This document shows, in pieces, positions 17,221 through 25,421 of a DNA stretch of 64,000 bases. The notes under the pieces are model-generated. The model was not told the DNA's origin and searched no databases. It was given only the letters and a program-made list of their open reading frames with translations. Both the position numbers and the translations under genes were made by a program. Source of the stretch: Clostridia bacterium. GTDB taxonomy: Bacteria; Bacillota_A; Clostridia; Oscillospirales; CAG-272. Position 1 is the stretch's first letter. Every line of letters starts with the position of its first letter. The stretch lies in contig JAFUJS010000019.1 in the NCBI GenBank assembly GCA_017468115.1, positions 1 through 64,000 on the forward strand, given 5' to 3'.

Positions 17221-17301
17221 TTATTAAAGAAGGTTTGAATATGGGCTTTGTGGGGCTTCACACAAGTGCTTGAAAGAGGGAGTTTGGTATACAAAAAAGA
17301 A

Positions 17302-17325
17302 CCACAGGATTTTGAGGTCCTGTGG
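17302..17325. terminator. Bidirectional terminator downstream of lysS
   Basis: Perfect 8-bp stem CCACAGGA (17302-17309) / TCCTGTGG (17318-17325) with T-rich runs on both strands. A weaker AGCCTT/AAGGCT hairpin lies nearer the lysS stop at 17431-17449. Confidence 0.75.
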
Positions 17326-17374
17326 CTTGATTTTTTATTAAATTGTGTGCCGATTTACAGATATTTTTTCTGCA

Positions 17375-17406
17375 ATTTGGCATACGATTGGCATATTTGG
17401 CATACG
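17375..17406. repeat. 12-bp direct repeats past the lysS stop, possible attachment site
   Basis: ATTTGGCATACG occurs at 17375-17386 and 17395-17406 (period 20), with a third partial copy (TTGGCAT) between them. The block lies between the lysS stop and the nearest strong terminator, at the point where the sequence changes from core genes to AT-rich accessory DNA. Recombinase sites often look like this, but no integrase gene adjoins it here. Confidence 0.35.
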
Positions 17407-17457
17407 GTTCGAAATACCAAAAGTCCCAAAAGCCTTGTAGTATAAGGCTTCGTGGGT

Positions 17458-18981
17458 TTAGTTATCTGCCAAAGGCTTCATTGTGGGGAAGAGCAAAACG
17501 TCTCTTATGGATGCGCTGTCGGTAAGGAGCATTACCAGGCGGTCGATGCCGAAGCCTAAGCCACCTGTTGGCGGCATGCCGTATTCGAGGGCATCTATGT
17601 AGTCGTAGTCTACCTCTGCCTTGGAGTCCGGCTCCTCCTTAAGCTTTTCTGCTACCTGCTTTTCAAAGCGCTCCTTTTGGTCGATTGGGTCATTTAGCTC
17701 ACTAAATGCGTTACCATACTCGGTTGCATTGATAAAGTACTCAAATCTTTCAGTAAATGCGGGATTTGTTGGCTTTCTCTTTGCAAGAGGGCTGTTTTCA
17801 ACAGGATAATCGTAGATAAATGTTGGCTGAATAAGCTTTTCTTCAACGTAAGCGTCAAAGATTTCAATAAGCACTCTGCCCTTGGTTGCATCCTCTGCAA
17901 CCTCAACGTGAAGAGCTTTTGCAACCTCTCTTGCGGCTTTATCGTCTGCCCAGTCGTTATAATCAACGCCTGCATACTTCTTTACTGCCTCAGCCATGGT
18001 AAGTCTTTCCCACTTGCCCATATCAATCTCTACGCCCTGGAAGGTAATCTTTTCAGAGCCACAGATTTTAACTGCAAGCATCTTGTACATTTCCTCAACA
18101 AGGTTCATCATATCCTTGTAGTCGGCAAATGCCTCGTAAAGCTCGATAGTAGTAAATTCCGGGTTGTGCTTTGTGTCCATACCCTCGTTTCTGAAGATTC
18201 TACCAACCTCGTAAACCTTGTTCATACCGCCAACGATAAGACGCTTTAGGTAAAGCTCGGTTTCGATACGAAGGGTCATATCAATATCAAGGGTGTTGTG
18301 GTGTGTCTTGAACGGTCTTGCGGAAGCGCCGATTTCCATTGGAACAAGAATCGGGGTGTCTACCTCCAAAAAGCCCTTGTTATCAAGAAAGGCTCTGATT
18401 TCCTTAAGGATTTGGGAGCGCTTTACAAAGGTGTCCTTAACCTCGGGGTTTACAATGAGGTCAACGTATCTTTGTCTGTATCTTTGCTCAAGATTGGTAA
18501 GACCATGGTATTTCTCCGGTAGCGGATGAAGGGACTTTGCAAGAAGAATAGCGCTCTTTGCGTGAACGGAGATTTCTCCTGTTCTTGTTCTGAAGAGCAC
18601 GCCCTCAATACCGATAATATCGCCAATGTCCCATTTCTTGAAGGCTGCATAGTCCTCGTCGCCAATATCGTTTCTTGAAACGTAGAGCTGAATCTTGCCC
18701 TCTCCGTCAAGAAGATGTGCAAAGGATGCCTTACCCATAATACGGCGGGACATCATTCTGCCGGCAACTCTTACTACAATTTCCTCGCCCTCGGCAAGGG
18801 TAGCTTCCTTTTGTTCGAAAAGCTTAATCGCCTCAACGCTTGCGTGTGTAACGTCAAACTTTGTGATTTCAAAGGGGTTCTTTCCCTCGTCGCACATAGC
18901 CTTTAGCTTTTCTCTTCTTATAATCATTTGCTCGCTTAGGTCAAGTGCCTCAGCTGCTTCATTATTTATAACGTCTGCCAT
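17458..18981 (-). CDS. lysS: Lysyl-tRNA synthetase, class II
   Basis: A 507-residue class II lysyl-tRNA synthetase that charges tRNA-Lys in the cytoplasm. Residues about 65-170 form the OB-fold anticodon-binding domain (VAGRMMSRRIMGKASFAHL). Motif 2 is GRIFRNEGMDTKHNPEFT at about 258-275 and motif 3 is GLGFGIDRLVMLL at about 470. The length is normal. It follows greA by 14 bases, a common Firmicutes order, and is the last gene of that cluster. Its 3' end borders the AT-rich accessory region. Confidence 0.97.
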   Translation of the reverse strand: MADVINNEAAEALDLSEQMIIRREKLKAMCDEGKNPFEITKFDVTHASVEAIKLFEQKEATLAEGEEIVVRVAGRMMSRRIMGKASFAHLLDGEGKIQLYVSRNDIGDEDYAAFKKWDIGDIIGIEGVLFRTRTGEISVHAKSAILLAKSLHPLPEKYHGLTNLEQRYRQRYVDLIVNPEVKDTFVKRSQILKEIRAFLDNKGFLEVDTPILVPMEIGASARPFKTHHNTLDIDMTLRIETELYLKRLIVGGMNKVYEVGRIFRNEGMDTKHNPEFTTIELYEAFADYKDMMNLVEEMYKMLAVKICGSEKITFQGVEIDMGKWERLTMAEAVKKYAGVDYNDWADDKAAREVAKALHVEVAEDATKGRVLIEIFDAYVEEKLIQPTFIYDYPVENSPLAKRKPTNPAFTERFEYFINATEYGNAFSELNDPIDQKERFEKQVAEKLKEEPDSKAEVDYDYIDALEYGMPPTGGLGFGIDRLVMLLTDSASIRDVLLFPTMKPLADN

Positions 18982-18995
18982 TTTATTTCCTCAAA

Positions 18996-19478
18996 TTATC
19001 TCTTTGTTCTTTCAAGGGAAACGATAGTTGCCTCTTCCTCGCCCTTTGGCTTAATAATGGTAACTGTGTCGCCCTTCTTGTGGCCGATTAGAGCCATACC
19101 GATTGGAGAATGGTCGGAGATTTTTCTGTTGAGAGAATCAACCTCGTTGGAGCCTACAAGATAGTAGGTAATTTCCTTGCCGTCCTTGTATTTGATTGTA
19201 ACTGTGGAGCCGATGTTAACAATATTCTTGTTAAGCTCGCCCTCGTCAACAACTACACCGTTTTTAATAAGCTCCTCAAGCTCGAAAATACGGCTTTCAA
19301 CCTTCGCCTGCTGGTCTCTTGCCTCATCGTACTCACTGTTCTCGGAAAGGTCGCCGAAGGCTCTTGCCTCCTTAAGCATTTCCTTAACCTCGGCTCTTCT
19401 TGTAACCTTTAAATATTCAAGCTCGTCAATTAATTTTTGAAAGCCTTCTTTGGTATATTTTGTCTTCTGCTCTGCCAT
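18996..19478 (-). CDS. greA: Transcription elongation factor GreA
   Basis: A 160-residue GreA. It rescues backtracked RNA polymerase by stimulating cleavage of the nascent RNA. The N-terminal coiled coil (residues 1-75) carries the acidic tip, AFGDLSENSEYDEARDQQ, and the C-terminal FKBP-like domain includes DHSPIGMALIGHKKGD. Length is as expected. It lies 11 bases after the S41 protease gene and 14 before lysS, so the three are likely co-transcribed. Confidence 0.96.
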   Translation of the reverse strand: MAEQKTKYTKEGFQKLIDELEYLKVTRRAEVKEMLKEARAFGDLSENSEYDEARDQQAKVESRIFELEELIKNGVVVDEGELNKNIVNIGSTVTIKYKDGKEITYYLVGSNEVDSLNRKISDHSPIGMALIGHKKGDTVTIIKPKGEEEATIVSLERTKR

Positions 19479-19489
19479 AATAATTCTCC

Positions 19490-20788
19490 TTATTTAAGTG
19501 CATCGACAGCAGCCCTTAGCTGGTTGTCCTCTGCATCTGTTATTTCAAAATAATTTTTGTTCAAAAGTGATTCGTCAAGCTCCACCTCAACATCGGGAAC
19601 GATGCCAACTCCATCATAATTTTCGGACTTTGGTGGACTATACAAATATGTGGTAAATCTAAGACCTGTGCCGTCCTCAAGCTCAATCAGGCTTTGAACG
19701 GAGCCCTTACCATAGGTGGTTGTACCGACAACAACTGCCTTATCGTAATCACGAAGGGCGCAGGTAAACAGCTCTGCCGCACTGGCTGTGTTTCCGTCTG
19801 TCAAAACTGCCATCGGAACATCAATACATTCTGCGTCAGATACGTACTTTTCAAGCACAACGCCGTCCTTGTTTGTAACATATACCACATCTCCCTTTGG
19901 AAGAAGGAAGTCAAGCATTTGTGTTACCGAATTAAGGGTGCCGCCCGGATTTGACCTCATATCAAAAACCAAGGATGTGCAGCCCTCATCATTAAGAAGG
20001 GTGTTTACTGCCGTCTTGAACTGCTCTGTTGTTGACTCATTAAACTCAATAACACGAACCACGCCAACGGTTGGGTCAGACTCATACTTGTGGTAATATA
20101 CTGTTTCGGTTTCTACCTTGCGTCTTGTGGCAACAAGAGTAAGCTCATTGCCTGCCCTTTGAATGGTAAGCTCAACATTTGTGCCCTCTTTGCCGGCAAC
20201 ACGGTTAATAGCCTCGTAGTAGCCAAGCTCTGTAACGCTCTGTCCGTCTACCTTTACAATAAGGTCGCCTGCCATAACGCCTGCCTCAAGCGCGGGGGAG
20301 TCCTTCATAACGGTCAAAACCTTAATGCATTGTGTTTCGGGGTCAAGTCTGACATACACGCCAATACCAACGGTATTGCCCTGTGTCTGGCTTGTTAATG
20401 CATAAAAGTCGTCAACTGTATAGTATTCGCCATGCTTATCGCCCACACCGGCGATAAAGCCGTTTGCAACCATATGGGTAATTGTATCATTATCCATTTC
20501 GTCTGCTTTTACATAGTAGGTGCGATACCATTTCTCAAGCTCACAGAGCTTAAGATACATATCGTAATTGCGTTGCTCCTCGGGCAAGGTGTTGTAATAC
20601 TCAATTATGGAGCTTAGCTCCTCAGCGCCCTCATAAGCGGATTCCAAATCCTTTTGAAATTCCTTTTCAAGCTCTGCCTTTTCAAAATTGAAAACAAGCA
20701 TCATTATGCCGATGGTCATCGAGATTGCAACAGCAACAGCGATTACACCATAAAATAGTGCATATTTTACACTTAATTGCTTATTCAT
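19490..20788 (-). CDS. S41 family carboxyl-terminal processing protease
   Basis: A 432-residue membrane-anchored serine protease of the CtpA/Tsp type. An N-terminal membrane helix (about 10-31) is followed by a helical region, a PDZ domain (about 125-215, including SPALEAGVMAGDLIVKVDG) and the S41 catalytic domain. The Ser/Lys dyad is visible as NTASAAE (Ser about 335) and YGKGSVQS (Lys 25 residues later), the usual spacing. It should cleave exported or membrane proteins outside the membrane. It follows the regulator gene by 41 bases and precedes greA by 11. Confidence 0.93.
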   Translation of the reverse strand: MNKQLSVKYALFYGVIAVAVAISMTIGIMMLVFNFEKAELEKEFQKDLESAYEGAEELSSIIEYYNTLPEEQRNYDMYLKLCELEKWYRTYYVKADEMDNDTITHMVANGFIAGVGDKHGEYYTVDDFYALTSQTQGNTVGIGVYVRLDPETQCIKVLTVMKDSPALEAGVMAGDLIVKVDGQSVTELGYYEAINRVAGKEGTNVELTIQRAGNELTLVATRRKVETETVYYHKYESDPTVGVVRVIEFNESTTEQFKTAVNTLLNDEGCTSLVFDMRSNPGGTLNSVTQMLDFLLPKGDVVYVTNKDGVVLEKYVSDAECIDVPMAVLTDGNTASAAELFTCALRDYDKAVVVGTTTYGKGSVQSLIELEDGTGLRFTTYLYSPPKSENYDGVGIVPDVEVELDESLLNKNYFEITDAEDNQLRAAVDALK

Positions 20789-20829
20789 TTTTTCTCCTTT
20801 TGCTTTGGTTTTACAAGGAGGTCAATTTC

Positions 20830-21915
20830 TTAGAACTTAACAGGCTTTGATGTAAGGTAGCGCTTAACCATAAGTGCAACCTTGAAGGTGATTGCGTGGT
20901 CAAATTGACGAAGGTCAAGACCGGTAAGCTTTCTTATCTTTTCAAGTCTGTATACAAGTGTGTTTCTGTGAACAAATAGCTTTCTTGAGGTCTCGGACAC
21001 ATTAAGGTTGTTGTCGAAGAACACCTGAATTGTCTGAAGGGTTTCCTTGTCGAGAGTGTCAAGGGAGCCGTGCTTAAATACCTCAGAGAGGAACATTTCG
21101 CAAAGAGTGGTTGGAAGCTGATAAATAAGACGACCGATGCCAAGGTTTTCGTAGCTGATAATTTCCTTCTCGCTCTCGAACACCTTGCCAACCTCAATTG
21201 CAATCTGTGATTCCTTATATGACCTTGCAAGGTCCTTTACGTTTTCAACGATTGTACCGATACCGATGCCAACCTTGCAATAAAACTCGGAGCTTACTGT
21301 GTCAGCGATATTCTGGGCAATTTGCTCAACATCCTGCGGTGTAGCCTCACCCTCTAAATCCTTTACGATAACGATATCCTGCTCGCCTGTGCTGATAACA
21401 AAGTCCTTGGACTTGTCAGGGAACATATTTTGAATGATATCGAAGGGCAAAAGCTCTGTCCTTGTGTAAAATCTTACAAGCAATACGGCACGTGGCTCGT
21501 TACCATCAAAATGAAGCTCCTTACTCTTTGCGTAAATGTCGCTTGGAAGGATGTTGTCCATAATGATATTTTTGATAAATGAGCTTTTGTCGCACTTTTC
21601 ATCGTAGAAGCTCTTAATGTTTGCAAGAGTGATTGTAAGGATTGACGCATATTTCTCTGCTGTCTTGTCCTCGCCCTCAACAAAAACCATAAACTCAGGC
21701 TTTGCATTGGTACCAATGTGCTGGTATGTATAGCCATCTACAACGATTTTCTCTGTTGTAAACGCCATCTCATCCTTAGCCTTAGCTCTAACCTCTCCCA
21801 TCAACGAAAGCTCGCTACAAGCGACAACAACGCCACCGTCATCGATAACGCCTATTACTCTGTCTACCGCATCGTGCATTTGATGAATTACGCCCTGGAA
21901 CAATCTGTTTGACAT
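20830..21915 (-). CDS. CdaR/PucR-type transcriptional regulator
   Basis: A 361-residue regulator. The C-terminal segment (about 300-355, LFVHRNTLVYRLEKIRKLTG then FDHAITFKVALMVKRYL) is the PucR/CdaR helix-turn-helix (HTH_30). The middle resembles the GGDEF-like domain of CdaR regulators (ACKVGIGIGTIVENVKDL-like segment around 210-235), and the N-terminus is an unassigned sensor. CdaR in E. coli senses sugar diacids; the ligand here is unknown. It is the first gene of a cluster with the S41 protease, greA and lysS. Two TGCACAAA direct repeats lie between promoter and start codon and could be its own binding sites. Confidence 0.8.
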   Translation of the reverse strand: MSNRLFQGVIHQMHDAVDRVIGVIDDGGVVVACSELSLMGEVRAKAKDEMAFTTEKIVVDGYTYQHIGTNAKPEFMVFVEGEDKTAEKYASILTITLANIKSFYDEKCDKSSFIKNIIMDNILPSDIYAKSKELHFDGNEPRAVLLVRFYTRTELLPFDIIQNMFPDKSKDFVISTGEQDIVIVKDLEGEATPQDVEQIAQNIADTVSSEFYCKVGIGIGTIVENVKDLARSYKESQIAIEVGKVFESEKEIISYENLGIGRLIYQLPTTLCEMFLSEVFKHGSLDTLDKETLQTIQVFFDNNLNVSETSRKLFVHRNTLVYRLEKIRKLTGLDLRQFDHAITFKVALMVKRYLTSKPVKF

Positions 21916-21941
21916 ATTTACCTCCGAACAAAATTGTCGTT

Positions 21942-21990
21942 TTTGTGCAATTTGTGCACTTAGTATATCTATATTACACTATTTTTACAA
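21942..21990 (-). promoter_or_regulatory. Promoter and direct repeats before the CdaR-type regulator
   Basis: TTGTAA (21990-21985), 17 bases, TATACT (21967-21962). Downstream, in the leader, TGCACAAA occurs twice 9 bases apart (21949-21942 and 21958-21951). Confidence 0.6.
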
Positions 21991-22058
21991 AATTTTCAAT
22001 AGGAAATTTAATATTTTTTTGTGAATTTTGCTATTTTTGTTGTTAAAATGCCCAAAAA

Positions 22059-22808
22059 TCACAGTTCATTTTCGTACACAATACACGATAGAGCAAAGGT
22101 GGAAGCGGTCTCGCATCTTAGTATTCTTTTGCCAAGACCCACGCTTTTTATGCCTGCATTTTTAATTTTATCTGCCTCGTCTACGCTAAAGCCGCCCTCG
22201 CTACCGATAATGAGCGAGATGGTGGATTTGTCCTTAGCCACCTTAAGTGCGGTTTTTATGGTTGCGCCGTCCTCTGCCTCGTAGCAGAAAAGGGGCAGGC
22301 TGCTTTTGCCGGCCTCGCTGACCATTTGGTCAAAGGTCAAAACCGAGCCAACCTCGGGAATAATTCCTCTGCCGCTTTGCTTTGCGCCTGCCTCGGCAAT
22401 CTTTTGCCAGCGGTCAATTTTCTTTGGCTCGTCCTTTTTGTCTATCTTAACAACGCATCTTTCGGACTTGAAGGGGACTATTTTGGTAGCACCGCATTCA
22501 ACAGCCTTTTGAATAATTGTTTCCATCTTATCTCCCTTGGCAAGGGCTTGATATAGTATAACCTGATAGCTTGGCTCTGTGTCGCAGCTTGAGCGTGAGT
22601 CTACTCTTGCAAGCACCTCTTTGTCGTCAAAAAACTCCAAAATCGTACACTGGTAAAGGTTTTTTTGCATATCGCACACCTCTATCCTCTCGCCTACCGC
22701 CATGCGGAGTGCCCTTGCTATATGATGGGCATCGTCGCCCAAAATGCGAACAATGCTCTGTCCGTCTCTTTCCTCAACCTGGTTTTGTCTTATAAAAAAT
22801 CTTGGCAT
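22059..22808 (-). CDS. rsmE: 16S rRNA (uracil1498-N3)-methyltransferase
   Basis: A 249-residue SPOUT methyltransferase of the RsmE family, which methylates U1498 of 16S rRNA in the 30S subunit using SAM. The N-terminal PUA-like barrel is followed by GDKMETIIQKAVECGATKI and the C-terminal knot motifs LIIGSEGGFS (about 195-204) and LGKRILRCETAS (about 223-234). The length is normal. In many Firmicutes it lies next to prmA behind dnaJ; here it has its own promoter, and a lipoprotein gene and a repeat element lie between it and prmA. Confidence 0.95.
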   Translation of the reverse strand: MPRFFIRQNQVEERDGQSIVRILGDDAHHIARALRMAVGERIEVCDMQKNLYQCTILEFFDDKEVLARVDSRSSCDTEPSYQVILYQALAKGDKMETIIQKAVECGATKIVPFKSERCVVKIDKKDEPKKIDRWQKIAEAGAKQSGRGIIPEVGSVLTFDQMVSEAGKSSLPLFCYEAEDGATIKTALKVAKDKSTISLIIGSEGGFSVDEADKIKNAGIKSVGLGKRILRCETASTFALSCIVYENEL

Positions 22809-22838
22809 TTCACTACCCCTTACATTCTTTATATTATA

Positions 22839-22867
22839 ATATTAACACCCTGCCTATTTTTTGTCAA
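22839..22867 (-). promoter_or_regulatory. Sigma-A promoter of rsmE
   Basis: TTGACA (22867-22862), 17-base spacer, TAATAT (22844-22839), 30 bases before the start codon. Confidence 0.75.
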
Positions 22868-22889
22868 GAAAAAGGTAGCCAAGCATCAA

Positions 22890-23233
22890 AAATCCCAAGC
22901 CAAATAGCGTAACAAAAAGAGCAAACACGCAAGACGAAAAATCTTGCATGTCTGCTCTTTTTTTCTGTTAGTGATGTTTTTGCTGACGCAAAAATGATGT
23001 TATGCTACGCATAATGATATTGCTCGCAAATGCTCGCAATGATGTGATGTTTGCCCACTGTGCCGAAGGCACAACATCATTCACGCAGTGAACATCACTG
23101 CCGAAGGCAACATCATTTGCCACATCGAATTTTCCCGAAGCGAGCACAGTCGAGCTTTGGGGGTTCACGGTGGGCAAGCATCGTTTAGCGGCAATGCTCC
23201 GCTTGGAGCATCACGCTATTGGCTTGGGATTTT
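22890..23233. mobile_element. MITE-like element with terminal inverted repeats and a hairpin array
   Basis: About 344 bases bounded by inverted repeats: AAATCCCAAGCCAAATAGCG (from 22890) matches the reverse complement of the right end (23213-23233) apart from one A. Inside are a terminator (22914-22961) and a run of perfect mini-hairpins: TTTTTGCTGACGCAAAAA (22977), TTATGCTACGCATAA (23000), TTGCTCGCAA (23020), TGTGCCGAAGGCACA (23059), TTCACGCAGTGAA (23080) and TGCCGAAGGCA (23099). Spacers are TGATG on the left half and its complement CATCA on the right half. No gene inside. From memory, similar hairpin strings occur between genes in gut Clostridia. Confidence 0.65.
22914..22961 (-). terminator. 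Terminator after the 346-aa lipoprotein gene
   Basis: AAAAAGAGCA (22914-22923) pairs with TGCTCTTTTT (22952-22961), with an inner CAAGA/TCTTG stem and T runs on both strands. It lies within the inverted-repeat element. Confidence 0.7.
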
Positions 23234-23244
23234 GTTTTAGAGCA

Positions 23245-24285
23245 TTACAGCTTTTCCTTAATTATATATTCATCTATTAAGAAATGAAGCTGTACATATT
23301 TAGTATTTATGCTTTCTAGCTTATCATCGGGAACATAAATGAAGTATGTTCTGCTGACCTTATCCTGCTTTAGGCTTTGTATCAGCTTCATATCAAGATA
23401 TATATTGCTTTCGTCGCTCCTTACGTCGTTAAAGGTGTCGAGTATAGGTGCAAAGTCAGTTTCCTCCAAGTAGAGCACGACTATTGTCTCCTCGTTCTTC
23501 ATTGCTTCGGGTAAAGCAAGGCTTGGGTATTCTTCTCTTATCTGCTCCAGCTCACTTTGGTATCTTATGATAAATGCGGATTTGTCTAAAATATCTTGCT
23601 TGCCGTCAATATAATCATATCTGAAAAAGCTTTCATCGCCCTGACTATATTCCCAGCCCTGCCAGTTATCATATTCATATACATCCTCGGTAGTTATTTT
23701 GCCACAGGTTATTCCCTTGGTTTCAACCAAATAACTAATTTCCCTCTTTGGCACTAGTAGATAATGATATGTGTATTCATAGTCCATTGGTTCGTTAAGC
23801 TCCACATCCGGCATAGCGCATAATGTTCTTTCATACCATAGCTGCTTTATAGTTGCCCCTTGCTCCGTCAAGCAAAGGTCGCTAAAGCCATATTCAATTT
23901 CTCTTGAAGCATATTCGTACTTGTTAATTACCTCACGAATTACTACCAAATAATTTTCAACGCCAATGTTTATTTGTGCATCAGAGGTAATATCTGAAAT
24001 ATTTTCCTGCATTTCCGATACGGTTGTTAAGATTTGGAAATACTCCCCTGTTTCGGGAAATGCGTTGCCAATATATTCCTTATCGGTGTTATCAAGCTCC
24101 AAATAGGTGTCAAAATATATGGGCTCACAGCTTACCAGCCTTGCAATAGAACCGAAGGGTAGCTTTTCCTCGTCCTGAGACAAACCGCCTTCTTGCGTAC
24201 CACTCTCAACAGGCGGCACGGGAGTATTGCAGGCGCAAAGGCATAGTGCTAAAAGCATTGACAAAATTGTAATTAGTTTTTTCAT
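23245..24285 (-). CDS. Lipoprotein, hypothetical, 346 aa
   Basis: A 346-residue secreted lipoprotein: MKKLITILSMLLALCLCACN is a signal peptide with a lipobox and Cys19, followed by a short Pro/Glu/Gly linker. The mature part is acidic and rich in Tyr and Glu (YEYDNWQGWEYSQGDESFF, then EETIVVLYLEETDF) with no known domain. AAAGGAG precedes the start. The gene sits between prmA and rsmE, which are neighbours in many Firmicutes, and its 3' side touches the MITE-like element, so it may be a later insertion. Function unknown. Confidence 0.75.
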   Translation of the reverse strand: MKKLITILSMLLALCLCACNTPVPPVESGTQEGGLSQDEEKLPFGSIARLVSCEPIYFDTYLELDNTDKEYIGNAFPETGEYFQILTTVSEMQENISDITSDAQINIGVENYLVVIREVINKYEYASREIEYGFSDLCLTEQGATIKQLWYERTLCAMPDVELNEPMDYEYTYHYLLVPKREISYLVETKGITCGKITTEDVYEYDNWQGWEYSQGDESFFRYDYIDGKQDILDKSAFIIRYQSELEQIREEYPSLALPEAMKNEETIVVLYLEETDFAPILDTFNDVRSDESNIYLDMKLIQSLKQDKVSRTYFIYVPDDKLESINTKYVQLHFLIDEYIIKEKL

Positions 24286-24460
24286 AAAATCACTCCTTTT
24301 GTTTCCCTCTTTGATTATGGTTTACGTGTGTTTTATGTGTTTTTAACCTTGTTCGGGTTAAGGTGAGGTAAGTTATCCCTCTATTTACATATTAGACCAA
24401 GACTTTGACAAAAGGCTGACGTTTTTTTGAAGATTTGTGAAAAGTTTTAAGAAAAAATAA

Positions 24461-24486
24461 AAAAGCGACACGGGGTCGCTTTTTTA
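24461..24486 (-). terminator. Terminator of the heat-shock operon
   Basis: AAAAGCGAC (24461-24469) / GTCGCTTTT (24475-24483) with T runs on both strands; it overlaps the prmA stop codon. Confidence 0.85.
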
Positions 24487-25413
24487 TTTTGTTTTAAGGG
24501 AGATTGCGCACCAGCCATTTTCGTGGATTTCGTCAATTATTACAAAGCCATTTTCGTTAATGGATTTATACACGTCCTCGCATCTTTCGTCAATTATGCC
24601 TGAGATAACAAGGGTTGTGTCCTTGTGCATAAAATTGCCGATGTCCGGTAGCATTCTTATGATGATATCGGCTACAATGTTGGCTGTGATAACATCGTAT
24701 TTGCCAGCCTTAACGCCCTTTAATAGGTCGGAAACCTGACACTCAATGTTTGTAACCTCATTGTCCTTAACATTTTCCCTTGCAACCTTTACAGCCACAG
24801 GGTCAATATCGTAGGCGTAGCATTCCTTAGCGCCCAGCTTTGAGGCGCAGATTGCCAAAATGCCGCTGCCACAGCCCACGTCAAGCATTACGCTACTTTC
24901 GTTAACATATTTTTCAAGCAAGGTTGCGCAAAGCCTTGTGGTTTCGTGTGTGCCTGTGCCAAATGCCATACCCGGGTCCATTTTTACAATGATTTCTCCG
25001 TTTTTAGCATCGTAGCTTTCCCACATTGGAACAACCACAAGTCTTTCGCCAATTTTAATTGGCTTATAGTATTGCTTCCAGGAGTCTGCCCAGTCCTCCT
25101 CGCAAAGAGAGATAATCTCTATTTTTGCATTTTCCAATGATTCAGCCTTAAAGCGCTCATTAAGAAGTCCCAGGCAATCATTAATGGGGGTGTTTGCCGG
25201 CACATATGCCGATACTGAGCATACTGTTTTATCTGCGTTCAAAACGCTTTCGTCTATCAAATCTCCATACACGCCATCAAGGATTCTGTCCTCAAGGTCG
25301 GAATAGTCCTCAATTTGCAGGCTATTTGAAATCATACTCATAATAGCGACTAATTTATCAAGGTCCTCAACCTTGGAGCTTACCTTGATTTGTACCCACT
25401 TATTATTTTCCAT
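24484..25413 (-). CDS. prmA: Ribosomal protein L11 methyltransferase
   Basis: A 309-residue SAM-dependent methyltransferase of the PrmA family, which trimethylates ribosomal protein L11. Motifs are DPGMAFGTGTHETTRL (about 152-167), the SAM-binding MLDVGCGSGILAI (about 180) and ITANIVADII (about 237), which holds the N-I-V form of the substrate motif. I chose the ATG at 25413 (MENNKW) because GAGG lies 6 bases before it; an ATG four codons upstream overlaps the dnaJ stop as ATGA and is also possible. It is the last gene of the hrcA operon. Confidence 0.93.
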   Translation of the reverse strand: MENNKWVQIKVSSKVEDLDKLVAIMSMISNSLQIEDYSDLEDRILDGVYGDLIDESVLNADKTVCSVSAYVPANTPINDCLGLLNERFKAESLENAKIEIISLCEEDWADSWKQYYKPIKIGERLVVVPMWESYDAKNGEIIVKMDPGMAFGTGTHETTRLCATLLEKYVNESSVMLDVGCGSGILAICASKLGAKECYAYDIDPVAVKVARENVKDNEVTNIECQVSDLLKGVKAGKYDVITANIVADIIIRMLPDIGNFMHKDTTLVISGIIDERCEDVYKSINENGFVIIDEIHENGWCAISLKTK

Positions 25414-25421
25414 ATCTGTCC

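Larger units (their letters stand above)
16870..17301. other. Gene-free region with palindromes and hairpins
   Basis: No convincing gene. It holds two copies of a 16-bp palindromic word (listed separately), a CCGTGT/ACACGG hairpin at 17041-17060, and three TAGTGGAG words (one at about 16729 inside the candidate RNA, others near 17079 and 17105). A 34-bp inverted repeat lies at 17187-17220. A plus-strand open frame at 17248-17445 runs through a terminator hairpin and is not believed. Confidence 0.5.

Noticed and set aside
17248..17445. A 65-aa plus-strand frame next to lysS
   Set aside because: It runs through a terminator hairpin and the direct repeats, has no good ribosome site and no recognisable features.
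22969..23125. CRISPR-like appearance of the regular short repeats
   Set aside because: Units are different mini-hairpins with 5-base spacers, not identical repeats with unique spacers, and no cas genes are present.
24339..24358. TTAACC/GGGTTAA hairpin upstream of the 346-aa lipoprotein gene as a riboswitch or attenuator
   Set aside because: Short stem, no T run and no alternative pairing seen; nothing further supports regulation.
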